NCBI RefSeq assembly: GCF_900101455.1
Contig: NZ_FMZJ01000005.1
Location: 124,001 to 188,000, forward strand
Length of the DNA: 64,000 nucleotides
Direction of reading: 5' to 3'
Source of the DNA: Sphingomonas sp. YR710
Lineage (GTDB): Bacteria; Pseudomonadota; Alphaproteobacteria; Sphingomonadales; Sphingomonadaceae
The notes under the pieces are model-generated. The model made no database searches. It worked only from the letters and a program-made list of their open reading frames with translations, and was not told the origin of the DNA. Below are positions 41,269-49,394 of this stretch, piece after piece (the stretch's first letter is position 1; every line of letters starts with the position of its first letter). A program made the position numbers and the translations under genes.

Positions 41269-41694
41269 TTAGGCGCCGAACCGTTCTTTCAGCGCCAGCA
41301 TCGCGATGGCGGCCTTCGCCGCGTCGCCGCCCTTGTCCTTTTCCGACCGGCGGGCACGGGCCAGCGCCTGTGCCTCATTCTCGACGGTGAGGATGCCGTT
41401 GCCGATCGCAAGCGCGTCCATCGACAATGCCATCAGCCCGCGCGCGCTTTCGTTCGAGACGACCTCGAAATGATAAGTTTCGCCCCGGATGATGACGCCC
41501 AACGCGACGAACGCGTCGTAGCGGCCCGTCTCGGCGGCCATGGCGATCGCGCCGGGGACTTCCAGCGCGCCGGGGACGGTGACGGTTTCATGTTTGTGCC
41601 CCGCCTCCTCGATCGCGGTACGGGCGCCGTCGAGCAGCATGTCATTCAGATGGTCGTAGAATCGGGCTTCGACGATAAGGATCTTGGCCATCAT
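41269..41694 (-). CDS. ribH: 6,7-dimethyl-8-ribityllumazine synthase
   Basis: The 141-residue enzyme joins the RibD product and dihydroxybutanone phosphate to give lumazine. Motifs are [50 protein letters not shown] with the catalytic-site His, and [15 protein letters not shown]. The size is typical of the icosahedral or pentameric family. The ATG at 41694 overlaps the ribBA stop as ATGA, so the two are coupled. It ends the rib operon. Confidence 0.95.
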   Translation of the reverse strand: MMAKILIVEARFYDHLNDMLLDGARTAIEEAGHKHETVTVPGALEVPGAIAMAAETGRYDAFVALGVIIRGETYHFEVVSNESARGLMALSMDALAIGNGILTVENEAQALARARRSEKDKGGDAAKAAIAMLALKERFGA

Positions 41695-42977
41695 TGGGCT
41701 CCGGCTGGAAGGATGGGGCGTTCGCCAACGATCGACAGGCCGTAGCCGTCCAGCCCGATCAGCGTGTGGTGCGTATTGGTGAGCAGGATCATGTCCTGTA
41801 CGCCGAGTTCGGTGAGGATCTGGGCGCCGACGCCATAGTCGCGCAGCTCCTCCATCAGGCCTGCATCCGGGTGAGGCGTGTTGCGAGCGGCGAAGGCGCG
41901 GGACATCCATCCGGCCGCCGCGCGATTTATCACGACGATCACGCCGGCGCCCTCTTCGGCGATCATTTCCATCGATCGGGCGAGCAGGTCGCTACGCGGA
42001 TTGATTTCACCGAACGTGTCGGTCAGCATCGAGGTCGTATGCATCCGGACCAAAGTCGCCTTGTCCGGATCGATCTTGCCCTTGGTCAGGGCGATCTGCT
42101 CGGTTCCGGTCGCCTTGTTGTAGAAGGTCATCGCCGTCCAGTCGCCGCCCCATTTGCTGGTGAAGCGGGTTTCGGCACGCTTTTCAACCAGATGATCATA
42201 TTGGCGGCGATAGGCGATCAGGTCGCGGATGGTGCCGATCTTCAGCCCGTGCGTCTGCGCGAAGACGAGGAGATCGTCCATCCGCGCCATCGTGCCATCG
42301 TCCTTCATGATCTCGCAGATCACGCCCGAAGGATTGAGCCCCGCGAGTCGGGCGACATCGACCGCCGCCTCGGTATGGCCGGTGCGCACCAGCACGCCAC
42401 CGTCGCGTGCGACCAATGGAAAGACGTGGCCCGGCGTAACGATATGTTCGGGGCCTTTGCCGGCATCGATCGCGACAGCGACCGTCCGCGCGCGATCTGC
42501 CGCCGAAATGCCCGTCGTCACGCCTTCGCGTGCCTCGATCGAGACGGTGAAGGCGGTTTCGTGGCGGGTGCCGTTATTGCGGCTCATCAGGTCGAGCCCC
42601 AGCTGCTCGACGCGCTCGCGGGTCAGCGACAGGCAGATCAGCCCCCGGCCGTGCTTGGCCATGAAGTTGATCGCATCCGGCGTCGCCATTTGCGCGGGAA
42701 TGACGAGATCGCCTTCATTCTCGCGGTCCTCGTCGTCGACGAGGATGAACATCCGGCCGTTGCGGGCTTCGTTGATGATCTCCTCGATCGGCGTCAGGCC
42801 CGGCGAATCGAGATAGGTTTGTAGTTTGCGCAATGTGTCCGCTGTCGGGTTCCACTCGGGATCGTCGATCGACCGCAGCGAATTGGGGTGGAGCCCCGCG
42901 GCGCGCGCAAGGCCCGAACGGGAAAAGCCGCCTTCGGCAACGGCAGCGCGGACGCGCTCGATAAGGGATGTGCTCAT
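41691..42977 (-). CDS. ribB: HTH-RibB-(degenerate RibA) fusion: 3,4-dihydroxybutanone 4-phosphate synthase
   Basis: The 428-residue protein has three parts. Residues 1-56 resemble an XRE-like helix-turn-helix ([20 protein letters not shown]). Residues 60-260 are an intact RibB with [10 protein letters not shown] at 81-90, [16 protein letters not shown] and [14 protein letters not shown]-like [14 protein letters not shown]. Residues 265-428 have the GTP cyclohydrolase II fold, but the zinc cysteines are gone: [18 protein letters not shown] replaces HSECLTGDVLGSLKCDCG of the ribA copy. It should therefore make dihydroxybutanone phosphate only. The ATG at 42977 is used; a GTG at 42995 is possible. 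A 20-bp palindrome lies 44 bases upstream. Confidence 0.93.
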   Translation of the reverse strand: MSTSLIERVRAAVAEGGFSRSGLARAAGLHPNSLRSIDDPEWNPTADTLRKLQTYLDSPGLTPIEEIINEARNGRMFILVDDEDRENEGDLVIPAQMATPDAINFMAKHGRGLICLSLTRERVEQLGLDLMSRNNGTRHETAFTVSIEAREGVTTGISAADRARTVAVAIDAGKGPEHIVTPGHVFPLVARDGGVLVRTGHTEAAVDVARLAGLNPSGVICEIMKDDGTMARMDDLLVFAQTHGLKIGTIRDLIAYRRQYDHLVEKRAETRFTSKWGGDWTAMTFYNKATGTEQIALTKGKIDPDKATLVRMHTTSMLTDTFGEINPRSDLLARSMEMIAEEGAGVIVVINRAAAGWMSRAFAARNTPHPDAGLMEELRDYGVGAQILTELGVQDMILLTNTHHTLIGLDGYGLSIVGERPILPAGAQ

Positions 42978-43020
42978 GATTGCCGCAATTATCACATCAT
43001 AAGCAGGCTGAAAATAATAA

Positions 43021-43040
43021 AATCACACTACAGTGTGATT
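43021..43040. promoter_or_regulatory. 20-bp operator-like palindrome upstream of the HTH-RibB gene
   Basis: AATCACACT (43021-43029) is the perfect inverse of AGTGTGATT (43032-43040) with a two-base spacer. It overlaps the end of ribE and lies 44-63 bases upstream of the HTH-RibB start. Size and symmetry fit the binding site of a dimeric helix-turn-helix protein; the N-terminal domain of the next gene is the obvious candidate (inference). Confidence 0.5.
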
Positions 43041-43640
43041 GCGCAACTGTTCCATCCGGCCAAGATAGCGTGCGAGCACATCGATCTCGAGGTTGATCTC
43101 GTCACCGGCGGTGGCCGAGCCCAGGGTCGTGACCGCCGACGTGTGCGGAATGATGTTCAACCCGAAGCGCACGCTGCCGTCGGGCAGATCGGTGACGCCG
43201 TTCACCGTCAATGAGATGCCATCGACGGTAATCGACCCCTTGGGTGCCAGATAGGGAGCCAGCGCGCGCGGGGCATCGATTTCGAAACGGTGCGAATCGC
43301 CGTCATCGCTGATCGATGTGATGCGGCCGATGCCGTCGACATGGCCGGTAACGATATGGCCGCCGAGTTCGTCGCCCACCTTGAGCGCGCGTTCGAGGTT
43401 GAGCCGGCTCCCGGCGGCCCAATGGTCGCGCGCCGTTCGTGACACGCTCTCATGCGACACGTCGACCGCGAACCAGCCCGCGCCCTTTTCGACCACCGTC
43501 ATACAGGCACCGGAACAGGCGATCGACGCTCCGATGTCGATATCGTCCGTGTCATAGGTGCAACCGATGCGGACATGCATGTCACCCCGCATTTCGACGG
43601 CCATGATCGTGCCGATGTCGGTAATGATCCCGGTAAACAT
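43023..43640 (-). CDS. ribE: Riboflavin synthase alpha subunit
   Basis: The 205-residue enzyme dismutates two lumazines to riboflavin. It has the family N-terminus MFTGIITDIGTI and two tandem lumazine-binding barrels: SIACSGACMTVVEKG...DVSHESVSRT, and GSITVDGISLTVNGV...IPHTSAVTTLG. The barrel-repeat layout is complete. It sits eight bases after ribD and 45 bases before the HTH-RibB gene, on the minus strand. Its last codons contain one arm of the palindrome 43021-43040. Confidence 0.96.
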   Translation of the reverse strand: MFTGIITDIGTIMAVEMRGDMHVRIGCTYDTDDIDIGASIACSGACMTVVEKGAGWFAVDVSHESVSRTARDHWAAGSRLNLERALKVGDELGGHIVTGHVDGIGRITSISDDGDSHRFEIDAPRALAPYLAPKGSITVDGISLTVNGVTDLPDGSVRFGLNIIPHTSAVTTLGSATAGDEINLEIDVLARYLGRMEQLRNHTVV

Positions 43641-43648
43641 AGTGTGCG

Positions 43649-44623
43649 CTAACTCCGGGTCCGGTGGTAGCCGTCCAGCCGGTCGCTGCCAAGCGCCCGC
43701 GACTCCTTATGGTGCCAGCGTCCATGCGCGTCGGCGAGCTCGGTGAGGCCGATATCGCCGATCGCCGGCAGGCCATTACCAATCAGGATTGGTGCGCGGT
43801 AAATGAGCAGCCTGTCGACCAGATCGGCCTTCAGAAAGGCGGTTGCCGCGCCGGCCCCGCCTTCGATCAGCACATGATCGCAAGCATCGATCGCTGCGAT
43901 ATCCTGCGGCGCCGGCAAGGCGATCCAGCCATCGGGGGCGATCCCACGGCCAAGCACGGCGCGGCGCGGCGAGCGCTCCTCGAGGCCGGGGAGCCGCACG
44001 TCGAGCGCGGGGCGGTCCGCTTCGAGCGTGCCGCGCCCGACCAGAATCACGTCGCTCCGCGCGCGTTCGACATGGGCATGGGCACGGGCGACCGGGCCGG
44101 TGATCCAGCGGCTCGATCCGTCGGGCAGAGCGATCCGGCCGTCGATCGATAGACCGAACTTGAGCGTTACATAGGGGCGGCCCCATGTCTGGCGCGCGAA
44201 AAAGCCAGCCATCGCGGCGCGCGCGGCATCCGCTTCGATGCCGTCTACGACAATGATGCCAGCGGCGCGCAGGCGATCGATGCCCTGGCCGTTGGTGCGC
44301 GGATCCGGATCGCCGGCGGCGATAACGACGCGCGCGGGGCGAGCCGCCACAAGCAGATCTGCACAGGCGGGGCCCCGCGCCGAGACATGGGCGCAGGGCT
44401 CGAGCGTGACATAGATCGTGGCGCCTTCGACCGCCGCTCCGGCCTGTTCGATCGCATGCGCTTCGGCATGTGGTCGCCCGCCGGGCTGGGTCCAGCCGCG
44501 CCCGATGACGCGGTCGTCCCGCACGATGATGCAGCCCACCGGGGGATTGGGTGCCGTCCGACCGCGCCCGCGTTGCGATAATGCGATCGCGGCGGTCATG
44601 AAGCGCCGATCGTCGGCGGACAC
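43649..44623 (-). CDS. ribD: Bifunctional riboflavin deaminase/reductase
   Basis: The 324-residue enzyme has an N-terminal cytidine-deaminase-type domain with zinc ligands HAEAHA and PCAHVSARGPACAD. A C-terminal reductase domain follows (VTLKFGLSIDGRIAL; GSSRWITGPVARAHAH; DVILVGRGTLEADRP; LIEGGAGAATAFL). It catalyses the deamination and reduction steps after GTP cyclohydrolase II. The GTG at 44623 gives the conserved start SADDRRFM; an upstream TTG would overlap the preceding gene. It begins the ribD-ribE-ribB-ribH order typical of alphaproteobacteria. Confidence 0.95.
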   Translation of the reverse strand: MSADDRRFMTAAIALSQRGRGRTAPNPPVGCIIVRDDRVIGRGWTQPGGRPHAEAHAIEQAGAAVEGATIYVTLEPCAHVSARGPACADLLVAARPARVVIAAGDPDPRTNGQGIDRLRAAGIIVVDGIEADAARAAMAGFFARQTWGRPYVTLKFGLSIDGRIALPDGSSRWITGPVARAHAHVERARSDVILVGRGTLEADRPALDVRLPGLEERSPRRAVLGRGIAPDGWIALPAPQDIAAIDACDHVLIEGGAGAATAFLKADLVDRLLIYRAPILIGNGLPAIGDIGLTELADAHGRWHHKESRALGSDRLDGYHRTRS

Positions 44624-44627
44624 CGAA

Positions 44628-44948
44628 CTATTCAATGCCGAGCTGTTTCGCCAGCCGCTGGTAAGAACGTTGTCGTTCGAGCTTGGCGGCGTCGCGGATC
44701 TTCTGATCGGCGATCTGTTCCTTTTTGATCACCTCGTCGCTGCGATCGGCGCGCCAGCCTTCGACATAGATGATTTTCGGGCCCTTCGGCGCCAGGCCGC
44801 GCGTGTCGCGCATGAAACCATAGACGATGATCACGGGCATCATCGCCGCGAGCAGGCCGAGCATCAATTTGGTACGATCCTGCCCGGCCGCAAAGGCGCG
44901 AAGATCGGCCCAGAGGGTGCGGGGGGAAGCGGGACGGGGAAGAGCCAT
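44628..44948 (-). CDS. Small single-pass membrane protein of unknown function upstream of ribD
   Basis: The 106-residue protein has a cytoplasmic N-terminus (about 1-27), one transmembrane helix (LMLGLLAAMMPVIIVYGFM), then a charged tail with KIIYVEGWRADRSDEVIKKEQIADQKIRD and a helical C-terminus. The motif KIIYVEGWRADRSDE looks conserved, but I do not recognise a characterised family. It ends four bases before the ribD start, so it is probably co-transcribed with the riboflavin genes. A link to flavin metabolism is only suggested by position. Confidence 0.75.
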   Translation of the reverse strand: MALPRPASPRTLWADLRAFAAGQDRTKLMLGLLAAMMPVIIVYGFMRDTRGLAPKGPKIIYVEGWRADRSDEVIKKEQIADQKIRDAAKLERQRSYQRLAKQLGIE

Positions 44949-45011
44949 GACCCGCTAAATACGGTGCAAATGCCCGGCGCGCCAGCCCATCGGCGCGCCG
45001 GAATATGGATT

Positions 45012-45659
45012 TCAGCTTTCGAGGTGGAACTTCACGGTCATCACCCGCCAGCTTTCGGTGGGCATGCCGTCGGTCGTGGCGGGGCGAAAACGCCAGTAGC
45101 GGAGCGCCTGTTTGCGGGTGGCATCGAAGAAGGCGGGATTGGTGGCCGATACCAGCTCGACCTGTTTTACCTGGCCGTCCGTGCCTATCAGGATGCGCAC
45201 CGTAGCGGTGCCTTCAATCTCTGCACGGACCAGCGACGGCGGATAATCGGGCTGAAAGCGGCCGCTCGCGGATGGATCGATTGTGGCGGGCCTTGTTACC
45301 GGATCGAGTTTTGGAGCGATAACCGTATCCGTCGCGCCGTTGCCCGCTGTTCGCGGCCGGGCGTCTACATCGACAGGATCCGGTCCCTTTGGTGGTAATA
45401 TGGGATCAACCTTCACCGGTTGATCGAAGGGGCGGGCTGGCAGCGCTTTTTGCGCGCGGTGCTCGTGTTGCGGTTTGCTTTCGGGCGGTGGCGGCGGTTC
45501 GTGGATGGGAATCAGCGGTGTGGGAAGCCAGGTGATCCGGACATATTGCTGCGCCGGTGCCAGAATGATCGCCGCCAGTACGGCTACGTGGCCGGCGATG
45601 ATCAGGCCGAGGGTGAGGGTGTGGGGTTTGCGGGTATCGAGAAAGCCTTCATGCTCCAT
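45012..45659 (-). CDS. tonB: TonB energy transducer
   Basis: The 215-residue protein has a cytoplasmic start and one N-terminal transmembrane helix (TLGLIIAGHVAVLAAIILAP). A periplasmic Pro-rich stretch follows (EPPPPPESKP; PILPPKGPDPV), then a C-terminal TonB domain (about 130-215) with YPPSLVRAEIEGTATVRILI and RYWRFRPAT. It couples ExbB/ExbD proton flow to outer membrane receptors such as the one at 18.4-21.0 kb. exbB and exbD are not in the window. AGGAGATCGTC precedes the ATG. Confidence 0.92.
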   Translation of the reverse strand: MEHEGFLDTRKPHTLTLGLIIAGHVAVLAAIILAPAQQYVRITWLPTPLIPIHEPPPPPESKPQHEHRAQKALPARPFDQPVKVDPILPPKGPDPVDVDARPRTAGNGATDTVIAPKLDPVTRPATIDPSASGRFQPDYPPSLVRAEIEGTATVRILIGTDGQVKQVELVSATNPAFFDATRKQALRYWRFRPATTDGMPTESWRVMTVKFHLES

Positions 45660-45742
45660 GACGATCTCCTATCGGTGCGGCACTCTGTGGTGGCTCGCAG
45701 TCGCGATGGTACATCATATCATTCTGGAGTGGCAGCGAATTT

Positions 45743-45826
45743 ATTTCAGCGCTGAAATTTTTCAAGTTAGCGAATAATGCTAAGCTGACTCGGGAGATTA
45801 TCCCAATCATTTGCGAAAAATTCGCA
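45743..45826. promoter_or_regulatory. Palindromes in the tonB / PspC-unit intergenic region
   Basis: ATTTCAGCGCTGAAAT (45743-45758) is a perfect 16-bp palindrome, and TGCGAA (45812-45817) pairs with TTCGCA (45821-45826). They lie 121-138 and 53-69 bp upstream of the sigma-54-like core at 45879. Such spacing suits upstream activator sites for an enhancer-binding protein. The first is also 84 bp upstream of tonB, so it could instead belong to tonB control. No other gene lies in this 291-bp gap. Confidence 0.45.
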
Positions 45827-45878
45827 TTTGAGCAGCGTAAATAACGCCGAAACGTAGAAAAATCTTAGTTCCGTCCAT

Positions 45879-45895
45879 TTGGCACGGCTCATGCA
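45879..45895 (+). promoter_or_regulatory. Sigma-54-type (-24/-12) promoter
   Basis: TTGGCACGGCTCATGCA matches the consensus YTGGCACGNNNNTTGCW with one mismatch. The diagnostic GG (45881-45882) and GC (45893-45894) are exactly 12 bases apart. A transcript would start near 45906, leaving about 45 nt before the small ORF at 45951. The psp stress operons of enterobacteria are also sigma-54 dependent, which fits the PspC-domain gene downstream. Confidence 0.7.
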
Positions 45896-45950
45896 GAACA
45901 TCGGACATTCACCGCGGTAGCGCGGGCATGATCACCAAGGGAGCAAGACG

Positions 45951-46103
45951 ATGTTCGATTTCACCTCCAGCGATGCCAAGAGGATCGTTCTGGCGTTGGC
46001 CGGCGGATTGTTGATGAGCCTGGCCTGCCTCACCGCCGCGCTGGCCCCGGCCAATGCCGCTTCGTCTCACACCGTCGACAGCTGCCGTCCGACTTTGCTC
46101 TGA
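45951..46103 (+). CDS. Small secreted or membrane peptide, 50 residues, first gene of the sigma-54 unit
   Basis: A short ORF with AGGGAG seven bases upstream of its ATG. The peptide starts MFDFTSSDAKR and continues with a hydrophobic segment (IVLALAGGLLMSLACLTAAL). It ends APANAASSHTVDSCRPTLL, so it looks like a signal peptide or anchor with only a tiny tail. It lies between the sigma-54-like promoter and the PspC-domain gene, 30 bp before the latter. Function unknown; a membrane-stress link is inferred from context. Confidence 0.55.
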   Translation: MFDFTSSDAKRIVLALAGGLLMSLACLTAALAPANAASSHTVDSCRPTLL

Positions 46104-46133
46104 TCACCCCAACGTCCGCAAAGGGAAATTGCC

Positions 46134-46325
46134 ATGTCCAATTCGTTCCGTCTCAACAAGCGCGATGCCAAGATCATGGGCGTTTGCGCCGGTCTGGCCG
46201 ATTATAGCGGCATCGATCTGATGCTGATCCGCATCGCCACGGTGCTGCTCACCATCTGCGGCTTCGGCTCGACGATCATCCTCTATCTGATCGTTGGCCT
46301 GGTTGCGCCGTCCAATCGTTACTGA
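46134..46325 (+). CDS. PspC-domain small membrane protein
   Basis: The 63-residue protein is essentially one PspC domain: FRLNKRDAKIMGVCAGLADYSGIDLMLIRI followed by a transmembrane helix (VLLTICGFGSTIILYLIVGLV). Full-length PspC of the phage-shock system has an added cytoplasmic or leucine-zipper part, missing here. PspC senses membrane stress and relieves PspA-PspF inhibition; whether this minimal form signals is unknown. AAAGGGAAATTGCC precedes the ATG. Its last seven bases overlap the 3' end of the converging gltX gene. Confidence 0.85.
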   Translation: MSNSFRLNKRDAKIMGVCAGLADYSGIDLMLIRIATVLLTICGFGSTIILYLIVGLVAPSNRY

Positions 46326-47668
46326 TCGGCGGATTTCGTAACGGCCTCTCGCAGTCGCGCGACCGCGCGATCCTTGCCGATGAGGCCGAGCATCGCGTTC
46401 ATGTCCGGCCCATGTTCGCGCCCTGTCAGCGCAAGGCGCAGCGGCAGGAACAGGCCCTTGCCCTTCCGCCCGGTGGTGGCGCCCAGTGCGCCGGTCAGCG
46501 CCTTCCACGGTCCATCCGTCCAGTCGAGCGACGCCGCAAGCGACGCGGCCTGTTCGAGGAAATCATGATCTTCCGGCGCGGCCCAGCCCTCGACGGGTCC
46601 TTCGACCACCGCCCACCAGTCGGCGGCTTCGGCGATAATGTGCAGGTTCGGCCGGATCGTCAGCCAGGCCTGCTCGTCCATGCCGGCCGGCAGCCGGCCG
46701 GCCACCGCCGCGTGGTCGGTGACGTGCAGGATGCGCGCGTTGAGCGCTTTCAGTTCCTCCATGTCGAACCGCGCGGGTGCGCGGCCGAAGCGGGCAAAAT
46801 CGAAACTGTCGATCAGCGGCGCGGGGTCGGCGACGGGCTCGACCGGCAGGCTCGTGCCGATTCGGGCGAGCAATGCGATGATCGCCATCGGCTCGATGCC
46901 TTCCTCGCGAAAGGTGTCACACCCCAACGATCCCAGCCGCTTCGACAGCTTGCCCTCGGTCCCGGTCAGCAGCGCCTCATGGGCGAAAGATGGCGCCGGC
47001 GCGTCGAGGGCCGCGAACATCTGCAATTGCAGCCCGGTATTGGTGACATGATCCTCGCCGCGCACGACGTGAGTCACACCCATATCGATGTCGTCGATCA
47101 CGCTGGGCAGCATATAGAGCCAGCTGCCGTCGGCGCGCCGGATCACCGGATCGGACATCAGCTTCGGATCGAGTTGCTGGGGCCCGCGGATCAGATCGTC
47201 CCACGCGATCGGGCTGTCATGATTGAGCAGGAAGCGCCAGTGCGGCGTCCGCCCTTCGGCCGCAAAGGCGGCGCGATCGGCATCGCTCAGCGTCAGCGCC
47301 GCGCGATCATAGACCGGAGGAAGCCCGCGCCCGGCGAGGATCTTGCGCTTGAGATCGAGCTCCTGCGCGGTTTCGTAACAGGGATAGACCCGCCCCGCGG
47401 CCTGCAATGCGTCGAATCGCGCCTGATAGAGCGCGAAGCGATCGGACTGGCGCACGGCATCATCTGGTGTGAGACCAAGCCAGTCGAGATCGGCGCGAAT
47501 CGCCTGCGCATATTCCTGGGTCGATCGTTCGAGGTCGGTATCGTCGAGCCGCAACAGGAAACGCCCGCCCGCCTTGCGCGCCCACATCCAGTTATGAAGC
47601 GCGGCCCGGATATTGCCGACATGCAGCCGGCCGGTGGGCGAGGGGGCGAAACGGGTGGTGATCGTCAT
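46319..47668 (-). CDS. gltX: Glutamyl-tRNA synthetase
   Basis: The 449-residue class I synthetase has the HIGH-type motif PSPTGRLHVGN at the N-terminus, the Glu-binding LRLDDTDLERS, HVVRGEDHVTNT and the KMSKS-type GKLSKRLG. The anticodon-binding C-terminal half is present. It is somewhat short and shows the features of one of the two GltX types found in alphaproteobacteria, so a second copy elsewhere is possible; tRNA-Gln charging cannot be excluded. The ATG at 47668 begins the conserved MTITTRFAPSPTG. It converges on the PspC gene and diverges from prs. Confidence 0.94.
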   Translation of the reverse strand: MTITTRFAPSPTGRLHVGNIRAALHNWMWARKAGGRFLLRLDDTDLERSTQEYAQAIRADLDWLGLTPDDAVRQSDRFALYQARFDALQAAGRVYPCYETAQELDLKRKILAGRGLPPVYDRAALTLSDADRAAFAAEGRTPHWRFLLNHDSPIAWDDLIRGPQQLDPKLMSDPVIRRADGSWLYMLPSVIDDIDMGVTHVVRGEDHVTNTGLQLQMFAALDAPAPSFAHEALLTGTEGKLSKRLGSLGCDTFREEGIEPMAIIALLARIGTSLPVEPVADPAPLIDSFDFARFGRAPARFDMEELKALNARILHVTDHAAVAGRLPAGMDEQAWLTIRPNLHIIAEAADWWAVVEGPVEGWAAPEDHDFLEQAASLAASLDWTDGPWKALTGALGATTGRKGKGLFLPLRLALTGREHGPDMNAMLGLIGKDRAVARLREAVTKSADQ

Positions 47669-47911
47669 GGGGCGCCCTCTAGCAGGGTGACGCAAAAGTC
47701 TCGCGCTTTTTGATGATCCCTGGCATTCCCGGCCCGGCTCGTACAGACACAAATGCGATTTCGGTCTGTACAATCTCCGCGGTGGGCAACTGTTCGATGG
47801 AGGCCGATCACTCGCTGCCGTGCGCCTGTCTCACGACCCCCTTTCCCGATCACAACCTTACGACTAAGAGGCCCCGAAACGCTGACCGCGACGTCGACCC
47901 AGGGGACCGTC

Positions 47912-48847
47912 ATGAAACTTCTCACCGGCAATTCGAATATGCCGCTCGCCAAGGCCATTGCCGGCTATCTCGAAACCCCGCTCACCGATGCGAGCGTACG
48001 GCGCTTTGCCGACGAAGAGGTGTTCGTCGAGATTCATGAAAATGTCCGCGGCGAGGATGTGTTCGTGATCCAGTCGACCGGCTATCCGGCGAACGACAAT
48101 CTGATGGAGTTGCTGATCTGCATCGATGCGCTGAAGCGTTCGTCGGCGCGCCGCATCACCGCGGTCATTCCCTATTTCGGCTATGCCCGGCAGGATCGCA
48201 AACCCGGTCCGCGTACGCCGATTTCCGCCAAGCTGGTGGCGAACCTGCTCGAGACGGCGGGTGCCAACCGCGTGCTTTCGGTCGATCTCCATGCCGGCCA
48301 GATCCAGGGCTTCTTCGATATCCCGACCGACAATCTTTATGCCGCACCGGTGATGTCGGCGGACATCCAGGCGCGTTTTGCGGGGCGCAACCTGATGGTG
48401 GTCTCGCCCGACGTCGGTGGCGTGGTCCGCGCCCGCGCGCTTTCCAAGCGGCTCGACAACGCCCCGCTGGCGATTGTCGACAAGCGGCGTGAACGGCCGG
48501 GCGAATCGGAGGTGATGAACATCATCGGCGATGTCTCGGGCCGCTTCTGCATTCTCGTCGACGATATCGTCGATTCGGCGGGCACGCTGTGCAATGCGGC
48601 CGCGGCGCTGCGGCAGGCCGGCGCCGAGGATGTCGTCGCTTATGTCAGCCACGGCGTGCTGTCGGGCGGCGCGGTCGCGCGCGTCGAGGGTTCGGCGCTC
48701 ACCGAACTAGTAATCACCGATTCGATCGGTGTACCGGAGGCGGTGATCGACGCCAAAAAGATCCGCCTGCTGACGATCGCCCCGCTGCTGGGCGAGGCGA
48801 TCAAGCGAATCGCGGACGAGAGTTCTGTGTCGAGCCTGTTCGACTGA
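47912..48847 (+). CDS. prs: Ribose-phosphate pyrophosphokinase (PRPP synthase)
   Basis: The 311-residue enzyme forms PRPP from ribose 5-phosphate and ATP for nucleotide, histidine and cofactor synthesis. It begins [19 protein letters not shown] and has [24 protein letters not shown], the flexible-loop [11 protein letters not shown], the [11 protein letters not shown] motif and the PRPP loop [14 protein letters not shown]. The size matches class I enzymes. AGGGGACC lies before the ATG at 47912; the upstream frame is unconserved. A family-B palindrome follows the stop. Confidence 0.96.
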   Translation: MKLLTGNSNMPLAKAIAGYLETPLTDASVRRFADEEVFVEIHENVRGEDVFVIQSTGYPANDNLMELLICIDALKRSSARRITAVIPYFGYARQDRKPGPRTPISAKLVANLLETAGANRVLSVDLHAGQIQGFFDIPTDNLYAAPVMSADIQARFAGRNLMVVSPDVGGVVRARALSKRLDNAPLAIVDKRRERPGESEVMNIIGDVSGRFCILVDDIVDSAGTLCNAAAALRQAGAEDVVAYVSHGVLSGGAVARVEGSALTELVITDSIGVPEAVIDAKKIRLLTIAPLLGEAIKRIADESSVSSLFD

Positions 48848-48855
48848 TCATCAAT

Positions 48856-48882
48856 AATTCCTCCCCGTTCCGGGGAGGAATT
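48856..48882. repeat. AATTCCTCCCCG palindrome (family B, single unit), possible terminator
   Basis: AATTCCTCCCCG (48856-48867) pairs perfectly with CGGGGAGGAATT (48871-48882) around TTC. It follows the prs stop by eight bases and precedes the end of the converging VOC gene, so it may act as a bidirectional terminator although the T run is short. Confidence 0.75.
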
Positions 48883-48895
48883 TAAAGTCACTCCT

Positions 48896-49327
48896 TCACA
48901 CCCCAACCGCCCACGGATCATAAGTCCCGAAGTCCCAGTCATTACCCTCCGGGTCGCGGACATTGTAGCTCCGCCCCGGATAGCCCTCATTGTCATGCGG
49001 CTCGGTGACGATGTCGGCGCCCTCGGCCCTGGCGCGGGCGTAATGGGCGTCGGGATCGTCGATGATCGCGGCGACGCACACCGTGACCCCGCCGGCCTGC
49101 TTCGGGGTCCGCCAGCGGTAGATGTCGGCCCCCGGGTCGTTGCGTGCGGATGACAGCATCACCATGCTACCGTTCAGCATCAGTTGGGCATGGTGGATGA
49201 TCGTCGGATCAGCGGGATCGGCATAGATGACATGGCGCTCGAAGCCGAACGCGCGGCACAGGAAGTCGATCGCGGCGGGCGCATCTTCATAGCGCAGGCA
49301 CGGGATCAAGGATTGCTTGTCGGTCAT
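48896..49327 (-). CDS. VOC-superfamily (glyoxalase-fold) protein
   Basis: The 143-residue protein has the paired beta-alpha-beta-beta-beta units of the vicinal oxygen chelate fold: LIPCLRYEDAPAAIDFLCRAFGFERHVIY, and VTVCVAAIIDDPDAHYARARAEGADIV...YNVRDPEGNDWDFGTYDP. The DPEGNDWDFG segment is typical of glyoxalase/bleomycin-resistance-like proteins. Metal ligands and substrate are not assignable. GGAGACC precedes the ATG at 49327. An AraC-type regulator gene ends 67 bp upstream on the same strand, and the two may be functionally paired. Confidence 0.85.
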   Translation of the reverse strand: MTDKQSLIPCLRYEDAPAAIDFLCRAFGFERHVIYADPADPTIIHHAQLMLNGSMVMLSSARNDPGADIYRWRTPKQAGGVTVCVAAIIDDPDAHYARARAEGADIVTEPHDNEGYPGRSYNVRDPEGNDWDFGTYDPWAVGV

Positions 49328-49394
49328 GGCGGTCTCCGTTGAGGCTGCGCCGATCATAATCCGCCCGCATGCCGCTGTATTGGATCAAACGAAC

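Noticed and set aside
43023-44948. FMN riboswitch upstream of the rib genes
   Set aside because: No sequence resembling the conserved FMN aptamer core was seen upstream of ribD, ribE, ribB or the small membrane-protein gene.
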